10,105 bases of DNA. Origin: an uncultured bacterium (GTDB lineage: Bacteria; Actinomycetota; Coriobacteriia; Coriobacteriales; Coriobacteriaceae). Where the stretch lies: NCBI GenBank assembly GCA_905215725.1, contig CAJMRD010000079.1:1-10105 (forward strand), in the 5' to 3' direction. Shown here one piece after another: positions 4,888-10,105 of this stretch. Numbering within the stretch: position 1 is the first letter of the stretch; the number at the start of each line of letters is the position of its first letter. The notes under the pieces were generated by a model, which saw only the letters and a list, made by a program, of their open reading frames with translations, had not been told where the DNA came from and did no database searches. The position numbers were made by a program, and so were the translations under genes.

Positions 4888-6366
4888 ATGAGTAAGTTAA
4901 AACATGGGTTTGACTCCGACTTTTTATGGGGCGGAGCCATATCGTGCTCGCAGGCCGATGGCGCCTGGAATGAGGGCGGAAAGGGAAAGTCGACGCAGGA
5001 TTGTCGATGGCTGGATGGTACCTGGACTCATGACCAGATTGAGGACAAGCATCAAAACAACCCCTTCTGCCATGACGAACTAATGAACGCTCTCGCAGAT
5101 GATGGTGTTGAGTTCTACCCGTTTAGGCGCGGTAACGACTTCTATCATCACTACCGTGAGGACATCGCGCTTTTTGCGGAGATGGGCCTCAAGCTGTTCC
5201 GCACCTCTATTTGCTGGAGCCGGATCTATCCTAACGGAGATGATCTTGAGCCTAACCGCGAAGGCATCGAGTGGTATCGAAGCATGCTGGGTGAGTGCAA
5301 AAAGCACGGCATTAAAACCTTCGTCACCATGCTCCACTATGACATCCCGGTAAATCTTGTCACCACATATGGGGGATGGAAGAATCGCAAGACGATTGAT
5401 TTCTTCGCCCGCTATGTCGAGACAATCGTTACGGAATTGGGCGATCTGGTCGATTTCTGGCTGCCTTTTAACGAGTTCAATGCAGCGCGTTTTTCGCCTT
5501 GGGACGGGGTCTGTCTGGTCAAAGACGAAGAGGGGGAGAACTTCGATCGAGCCATCTTCCAGTGCCTGCACCACGAGTTCGTTGCCAATGCGCGTGCCGT
5601 CGAGATTGTCCATCGTCTTTCGCCCGATACTCCCGTTGGCGGCATGATCGCTCGATTCTGTACGTATCCCGCCACCTGCCGTCCCGAAGATAACATGCAG
5701 GCTATTCACGACGACCAGTATTCCAACTGGTTCTATACGGATGTGATGGCTCGTGGAAAATACCCCGCTTATATGAATCGCTATTTCGACGCGTGCGATA
5801 TCGAGATTCAAATGGAGCCGGGCGATGAAGAGCTCATCGCTCGCAACACGGTCGACTTCCTGGCCTTCTCGTACTACTTTTCCCAGGTATCCACCTGCGA
5901 TCAGGGATGGGAGAAGACTGCGGGAAATCTGGTCATGGCAAACAAGAACCCTTATCTCGAGACGAGTGAGTGGGGCTGGCAGCTCGATCCCATTGGCCTG
6001 AGGGTTACCCTTAACCAGATGTATGACCGCTATGGGCTGCCCCTGTATATCGCCGAGAACGGCCTCGGTACATCTGATGTAGTCGAGGAGGATGGCAGCA
6101 TCCACGACGAGTATCGAATCGATTATTTGCGCCAGCACATAAAGTGCCTTAAGGAAGCGGTGATCGATGGCGTTGACGTGCGCGGATACATGATCTGGGG
6201 ATTCATTGACCTTGTTGCCTGTGGTCCTCTTACGATGGACAAGCGCTACGGGCTTATCTATGTCGATCTGGATAATTGCGGCAACGGCACTGCGGAGCGC
6301 TCGCGTAAAGACTCTTTCTATTGGTATCAGAAATGTATCGCCACTAATGGCGAGGATCTTGGGTAG
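4888..6366 (+). CDS. Glycoside hydrolase family 1, probable 6-phospho-beta-glucosidase
   Basis: This 492-residue enzyme matches the full length of GH1. ATG 4888 is preferred because AAGGAGGG (4877-4884) lies just ahead. The in-frame ATG 4816 would add 24 residues but sits next to the predicted transcription start and has no ribosome-binding site. GH1 motifs are the N-terminal DFLWGGAISCSQADGAWNEGG, acid/base E196 in LPFNEF, nucleophile E390 in YIAENG, and the C-terminal segment MDKRYGLIYVD. K452 and Y454 in that segment correspond to the Lys and Tyr that hold the sugar phosphate in 6-phospho-beta-glycosidases. The usual Ser of that site is not evident: residues 443-447 read VACGP. The PTS permease begins 11 nt downstream, so the expected role is cytoplasmic hydrolysis of a phosphorylated beta-glucoside such as cellobiose or an aryl-glucoside. 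A plain beta-glucosidase is less likely because the Glu of the NFEW motif is absent. Confidence 0.9.
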   Translation: MSKLKHGFDSDFLWGGAISCSQADGAWNEGGKGKSTQDCRWLDGTWTHDQIEDKHQNNPFCHDELMNALADDGVEFYPFRRGNDFYHHYREDIALFAEMGLKLFRTSICWSRIYPNGDDLEPNREGIEWYRSMLGECKKHGIKTFVTMLHYDIPVNLVTTYGGWKNRKTIDFFARYVETIVTELGDLVDFWLPFNEFNAARFSPWDGVCLVKDEEGENFDRAIFQCLHHEFVANARAVEIVHRLSPDTPVGGMIARFCTYPATCRPEDNMQAIHDDQYSNWFYTDVMARGKYPAYMNRYFDACDIEIQMEPGDEELIARNTVDFLAFSYYFSQVSTCDQGWEKTAGNLVMANKNPYLETSEWGWQLDPIGLRVTLNQMYDRYGLPLYIAENGLGTSDVVEEDGSIHDEYRIDYLRQHIKCLKEAVIDGVDVRGYMIWGFIDLVACGPLTMDKRYGLIYVDLDNCGNGTAERSRKDSFYWYQKCIATNGEDLG

Positions 6367-6377
6367 GAGTGATTGTC

Positions 6378-7748
6378 GTGGCAGACAAGAAGGAACTGGC
6401 CGCTCGCGTCCTCGAGCTCGTGGGCGGCGCCGATAACGTTGTTATGGCAACGCACTGCATTACAAGGCTCAGATTCAACCTGAAGGACGATAGCAAGGCA
6501 GACCTGGAGGCCCTTAAGACGCTTGACGGCGCCTTGGGCGCGCAGGTTAAAGACGGGCAGTGGCAAGTTATCATCGGCGCCAGCGTGGGGTCGGTATATG
6601 ACGAATTGGAGCCCATGCTAGGTGACAGGATGGGTGGCGAGGTCTCCGCCGACGCCGAGCAGCCTGAGCTCCAAAAAGGTTCGGCTCGCGTATTCGATAT
6701 CATCACCGGCATCTTCTCCGCTATCATTCCCGCACTGGTGGCGGGAGGCATCGTAAAGGGCATCCTGGCTGCTATCGCGGCTTTTGGAATCGACACGGGT
6801 GCCGGCGACTTTGCGATATTCAATATGATTTCGGATATCCCGTTCTACTTCTTGCCGTTTTTACTGGCAATGTCTACAGCTGATAAGTTCCGGGTCAACC
6901 GTTCGCTTGCGCTTTGTGTTGCCGGATCGCTGATGTACCCGACCATTGTCAACGCTGTCGGTACGGGCGAGACACCCCTTGCGCTGTTCGGTTTTGCGGT
7001 GCCGATTTTTAGCTACGCCGATTCCGTGTTCCCGGTCATCTTTGGCGTCATTGGCTTGTCCTTTGTATATCGCGCAATCGACAAGGTCGTGCCGGATCTT
7101 TTTAAGCTCGTTGTCGTCCCGGCACTCTCCCTTGCTATCGTGATTCCGGTCAACCTGTTTGTGCTCGCTCCGATTGGTGCCTGGTGCGGTCTTGGTCTCG
7201 CCAACGGTATCGTTTGGCTATTCTCGACGTTGGGCCCCGTTGCCGGTTTTCTGCTGGGCTTCTTTATGCCGCTTATCGTGCTCTTCGGCATGCATCAGTC
7301 AACGAGCCCTATCCAGATTTCCAATATCGCAACGCTTGGGTATGACTATCTGCTCCCGATCTCTTTCTGCCATAACCTCGCCGAAAGCGGTGCGTCTTTT
7401 GGTGCGGCCCTGCGCATGACCGACGAAAAGCTCAAGTCCGCTGCAATGACGTGCGCCTTCTCAGCATTTATGGGAATTTCCGAGCCCGCCTTGTTTACCG
7501 TTCAGGTTCCTAACAGGACTCCGCTTGTCGCTGCGATGATTGCGGATGGCATTGGCGGTGCGCTTACCGTTGTTCTCGGCGCAAAGTGCTTCGGCTTTGT
7601 TATGCCCGGCATTACCTCGTTGCCCGTTTATGCCGATCCAAGCGGCAATCCCATGAACCTGATCATGATTGTCGTCTGCATCGCTTTGACTTGGGTTATC
7701 TCTGCGGCGCTCTCGTTTGCGCTCTATGGTCGTTTCGACAAAAAGTAA
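6378..7748 (+). CDS. PTS EIIBC permease, glucose/beta-glucoside superfamily (no IIA domain)
   Basis: This 456-residue sugar permease of the phosphotransferase system imports and phosphorylates a sugar. The start is taken as GTG 6378, 8 nt after GGAG (6366-6369). GTG 6369 overlaps that GGAG and so cannot use it. Residues 1-80 are the IIB domain with the phospho-accepting C27 in THCITRLRFN. A linker (about 80-100) leads to a IIC domain of about ten hydrophobic segments. Typical IIC features are FLLAMSTADKFRVN, GMHQ (H306) and MGISEPALF with E369, equivalent to the GITE loop that contacts sugar. The IIA domain found at the C-terminus of BglF-type proteins is absent: the protein ends at RFDKK, so a Crr-like IIA must act in trans. 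It shares a transcript with the GH1 gene. Substrate within the beta-glucoside, sucrose and trehalose group is inferred from that neighbour. Confidence 0.92.
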   Translation: MADKKELAARVLELVGGADNVVMATHCITRLRFNLKDDSKADLEALKTLDGALGAQVKDGQWQVIIGASVGSVYDELEPMLGDRMGGEVSADAEQPELQKGSARVFDIITGIFSAIIPALVAGGIVKGILAAIAAFGIDTGAGDFAIFNMISDIPFYFLPFLLAMSTADKFRVNRSLALCVAGSLMYPTIVNAVGTGETPLALFGFAVPIFSYADSVFPVIFGVIGLSFVYRAIDKVVPDLFKLVVVPALSLAIVIPVNLFVLAPIGAWCGLGLANGIVWLFSTLGPVAGFLLGFFMPLIVLFGMHQSTSPIQISNIATLGYDYLLPISFCHNLAESGASFGAALRMTDEKLKSAAMTCAFSAFMGISEPALFTVQVPNRTPLVAAMIADGIGGALTVVLGAKCFGFVMPGITSLPVYADPSGNPMNLIMIVVCIALTWVISAALSFALYGRFDKK

Positions 7749-7777
7749 CGACGTTTTGAGATAGACAATATTAATCG

Positions 7778-7828
7778 GCCGCTCGCCGGGGAATCGTTCT
7801 GCGACGCCCCAGCGAGCGGCATTTTATT
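7778..7828 (+). terminator. Rho-independent terminator of the GH1-PTS operon
   Basis: GCCGCTCGC (7778-7786) pairs perfectly with GCGAGCGGC (7812-7820). After a C/A mismatch the stem continues as GGGG (7788-7791) with CCCC (7807-7810). ATTTTATT follows. The hairpin starts 29 nt after the PTS stop. On the - strand no T-run follows the stem, so it serves the + strand operon. Confidence 0.85.
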
Positions 7829-7852
7829 GGTGGGGCGTGTCGTGTCGCCAAC

Positions 7853-7866
7853 GGCGGCATGCCGCC
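7853..7866. other. 14-bp perfect palindrome downstream of ygiQ
   Basis: GGCGGCATGCCGCC is its own reverse complement and lies 8 nt beyond the ygiQ stop on the - strand. It could form the stem of a 3' end hairpin, but no T-run follows on that strand. The 126 nt between the PTS and ygiQ stops hold only this and the terminator. Confidence 0.35.
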
Positions 7867-7874
7867 TCGCCGCG

Positions 7875-9875
7875 CTAGTTGCGTCTGCCGCCTCCGTTGG
7901 CGCCCTGACGCCCCTGTGCCGCGCGATTGCGACCGGCAGTGTTCTGCGCGCGGGACATACCGCCGTGACCCTTGCTGCCCTTGGGCCCCTTGCCGGCGGC
8001 GCCACCGTGGGCCTTGCCGCCCTTCTTGCCGGTGCCATGCCCACCGCCGGCAGACGTCTCGCCCGGGCGTGGCGGCACGGGGCGAATCAGGCAATGCTTG
8101 GTATAGCCGATCAGATCACGACGCCCGGCCTTCTCTAGCGCCTCGCGCACCAGCTTGTAGTTCTCGGGCTTGCGATACTGGATGAGCGCGCGCTGCATGG
8201 CCTTCTCATGCGGGTCGCGCGCCACGTAGATCGGCTGCATGGTGCGCGGATCTACACCGGTGTAGTACATGCAGGTCGACATGGTGGACGGGGTGGGGTA
8301 GAAGTCCTGTACCTGCTCGGGCATGTAGCCCATGTCGCGCACGGCTTCGGCAAGGTCCACGGCTTCCTTCATCGTCGAGCCGGGATGGCTCGAGATTAGG
8401 TATGGCACCACGTATTGCTTAAGACCATATTCGCGGTTCAAGCGTTCAAATTTGCGGCAGAATGCGTCGTAGACAGCTCGGCTCGGCTTGCCCATCACGG
8501 ACAGCACCGCGTCGCTCACGTGCTCGGGCGCTACGCGCAGCTGGCCCGAGACATGGTGTTCCAGCAGCTCGCGCAAAAACTCGTCCGAGGCATCGGCCAT
8601 GGTGTAGTCAAAACGGATGCCGCTGCGCACGAAGACCTTTTTGACGCCCGGCAGCTGGCGCAGGTCGCGCAACAGCTGCGTGTAGCCGCTTTCGTCGACC
8701 ACCATGTTCTTGCACACGCTCGGCCACAGACAGCGCTTGTTCTTGCACACGCCGTGCTTGAGCTGCTTGTCGCAGGCGAGACGGCTAAAGTTGGCCGTCG
8801 GTCCGCCTACGTCGTTGATGTAGCCCTTAAACTCGGGATCGCGCGTGAGCAGCTCTGCCTCGCGCATGATCGAGTCGTGGCTGCGCATCTGCAACACGCG
8901 ACCTTGGTGGAAGGTGAGGGCGCAAAACGAGCATTCACCAAAGCACCCGCGGTTGGAGCTGATTGAAAACTTGATCTCGGCAAAGGCCGGCACGCCGCCC
9001 GCGGCATCGTAGTCGGGATGCCAATCGCGTGCGTAGGGGAGCTCGGCCACCTCGTCCATCTCATCGGTCGTCAACGTCGCCGACGGCGGGTTCTGCACCA
9101 CATAGACGCTGTTGGGATAGGGCTCTACCAGGCGATGTCCGGTGATGGGGTCCATATTCTGCTGTTGCACGTTAAAGCTGCGTGCGTAGTTGAGCTTGTC
9201 GGCGGTAAGGTCGTCCCAGCTGGGTAGCAGGTCGTAGTCGTAGACCTCGTCGAGCGAGCCTGTGCGGTAGACGGTGCCGTTGATATAGGTGATCTGATCG
9301 ATGGGCAGCCCCGCGTCGAGCGCGTCGGCAATCTCGACAATCGCGTGCTCGCCCATGCCGTAGATGAGGATGTCGGCGCCCGAGTCGAGCAGCACCGAGC
9401 GCTTGAGCTTATCCTGCCAGTAGTCGTAGTGGGCCAGGCGGCGCAGGCTTGCCTCGATGCCGCCGATGATGATGGGGGCGTCCTTAAACGTCTGGCGGAT
9501 GAGGTTGCCGTAGACCGTGACGGCTCGGTTGGGACGGCGCCCCTCCTCGCCACCGGGGGTATAGGCGTCGGTGTGGCGGCGGTGTTTGGTCACCGAATAG
9601 TGGTTGACCATGGAGTCCATGTTGCCGGCACTGACCAAAAAGCCCAGGCGCGGCTCGCCGAGCACAGTGATGCTGGCGGGGTCGGTCCAGTCGGGTTGGC
9701 AGATGATGCCCACCTTGTAGCCGTGCGCGTCGAGGACGCGACTGATGATGGCCATGCCAAAGCTGGGATGGTCCACATAGGCGTCGCCGGTGACCAGAAC
9801 GAAGTCCAGTTCGTCCCAGCCACGCGCCGCCATCTCCTGGCGGCTGACCGGCAGAAATTCCGTGCCCTGCTGCAT
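7875..9875 (-). CDS. ygiQ: YgiQ-family radical SAM protein (UPF0313)
   Basis: This 666-residue protein starts at ATG 9875, with GAGGAGG 7 nt ahead on the - strand, and ends at TAG. The N-terminal part (FVLVTGDAYVDHPSFGMAII, about 26-45) is the characteristic YgiQ opening. IGGIEASLRRLAHYDYW (about 137-153) is also family-typical. The radical SAM cluster motif CxxxCxxC is C311, C315, C318 (RGCFGECSFC), which should bind a 4Fe-4S cluster and S-adenosylmethionine. A second Cys group (C368, C377, C382, C388) follows, as in relatives, and may hold another cluster. The DUF3362-like C-terminus ends near residue 603. After it comes a low-complexity tail of about 62 residues rich in Gly, Lys, His and Arg. 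The reaction of the family is not established, to my knowledge. The gene lies 21 nt after the ftsK end and is probably co-transcribed with it. Confidence 0.93.
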   Translation of the reverse strand: MQQGTEFLPVSRQEMAARGWDELDFVLVTGDAYVDHPSFGMAIISRVLDAHGYKVGIICQPDWTDPASITVLGEPRLGFLVSAGNMDSMVNHYSVTKHRRHTDAYTPGGEEGRRPNRAVTVYGNLIRQTFKDAPIIIGGIEASLRRLAHYDYWQDKLKRSVLLDSGADILIYGMGEHAIVEIADALDAGLPIDQITYINGTVYRTGSLDEVYDYDLLPSWDDLTADKLNYARSFNVQQQNMDPITGHRLVEPYPNSVYVVQNPPSATLTTDEMDEVAELPYARDWHPDYDAAGGVPAFAEIKFSISSNRGCFGECSFCALTFHQGRVLQMRSHDSIMREAELLTRDPEFKGYINDVGGPTANFSRLACDKQLKHGVCKNKRCLWPSVCKNMVVDESGYTQLLRDLRQLPGVKKVFVRSGIRFDYTMADASDEFLRELLEHHVSGQLRVAPEHVSDAVLSVMGKPSRAVYDAFCRKFERLNREYGLKQYVVPYLISSHPGSTMKEAVDLAEAVRDMGYMPEQVQDFYPTPSTMSTCMYYTGVDPRTMQPIYVARDPHEKAMQRALIQYRKPENYKLVREALEKAGRRDLIGYTKHCLIRPVPPRPGETSAGGGHGTGKKGGKAHGGAAGKGPKGSKGHGGMSRAQNTAGRNRAAQGRQGANGGGRRN

Positions 9876-9896
9876 GGGGCAGCCTCCTCTCGCTGC

Positions 9897-10105
9897 TTAA
9901 ATCTCGTCGGGCACCGGGCCGGCCTCGGCCCGCATGCTCTTTTCGATCCACTGCTGGCGGGTGATGAGCACCTCCCGGGGCTTTGCGCCCTGGTAAGGCC
10001 CAATGACCCCCAGCTGCTCCATCTCGTCCATGATACGGGCCGCGCGGGCGTAGCCCAGCTTGCAGCGGCGCTGCAGCAGGCTGGTGGAGGCCTGACCGGC
10101 ATCGA
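9897..10105 (-). CDS. ftsK: FtsK/SpoIIIE DNA translocase, C-terminal end (partial)
   Basis: Only the last 68 residues are in the window, ending at TAA (9899-9897 on the - strand); the motor domain lies beyond the right edge. The visible part is the winged-helix gamma domain. It includes QASTSLLQRRCKLGYARAAR (residues 4-23 of the visible part), then IMDEMEQLGVIGP and GAKPREVLI. These are the hallmark of FtsK/SpoIIIE proteins that read chromosome polarity sequences (KOPS or SRS) during chromosome segregation at the septum. A Cys stands where many relatives have Phe (RRCKLGY versus RRFRIGY). The tail after EVLI is about 20 residues. The ygiQ gene follows on the same strand. Confidence 0.87.
   Translation of the reverse strand, partial: DAGQASTSLLQRRCKLGYARAARIMDEMEQLGVIGPYQGAKPREVLITRQQWIEKSMRAEAGPVPDEI

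Noticed and set aside
5080..6138. 352-codon open frame on the - strand opposite the GH1 gene
   Set aside because: It is fully antisense to a well-supported enzyme gene, and its translation shows no recognisable domain. It is a by-product of codon bias.
7827..8185. + strand frames opposite the 3' end of ygiQ
   Set aside because: They are shadows of the Gly/Lys-rich tail and the core of ygiQ, which is strongly supported on the - strand.

Overview
The window looks like chromosome from a high-GC, gut-associated anaerobe of the class Coriobacteriia, with Collinsella as the best guess. The guess rests on overall codon and GC character, the YgiQ-family radical SAM protein with a Gly/Lys-rich tail, the PTS and GH1 carbohydrate genes, and the style of the REP-like hairpin. 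It is an impression from composition and gene content, not a database match. There are nine protein genes, two of them cut by the window edges or nearly so, and no rRNA or tRNA gene that I can see.

Left part (1-2311, + strand): the C-terminal bulk of a NitT/TauT-type ABC substrate-binding protein is followed 3 nt later by a single polypeptide that joins the permease domain to a shortened ATPase domain. Together they could form a complete importer from two genes.

Middle left (2312-3733, + strand): a 215-nt intergenic leader holds an extended -10 promoter, three 10-bp tandem repeats and an 11-bp inverted repeat. A small RelB/DinJ-like antitoxin with no toxin beside it follows. Next come a REP-like near-perfect hairpin and a CPBP-family intramembrane protease, which is convergent with the next gene.

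Middle right (3742-7828): a divergent sugar-utilisation cassette. An AraC-family regulator on the - strand faces a + strand operon of a GH1 phospho-beta-glycosidase and a PTS EIIBC permease, closed by a strong terminator. The shared intergenic region carries a 7-bp direct repeat at exactly 21-bp spacing. It is placed where an AraC-type activator would both cover the regulator's own -10 and touch the -35 of the GH1 promoter. In the likely pathway, the PTS phosphorylates a beta-glucoside on entry and the GH1 enzyme hydrolyses the phosphorylated sugar. No IIA domain is present here, so it must be supplied elsewhere.

Right part (7875-10105, - strand): a YgiQ-family radical SAM protein lies 21 nt downstream of the C-terminal end of an FtsK/SpoIIIE DNA translocase, probably in one transcript.

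I see no clearly new defence or mobile system. The best leads are the fused compact ABC half-transporter, the orphan RelB-like gene with its iteron promoter and structured leader, the alternative-fold REP hairpin, and the 21-bp AraC operator.
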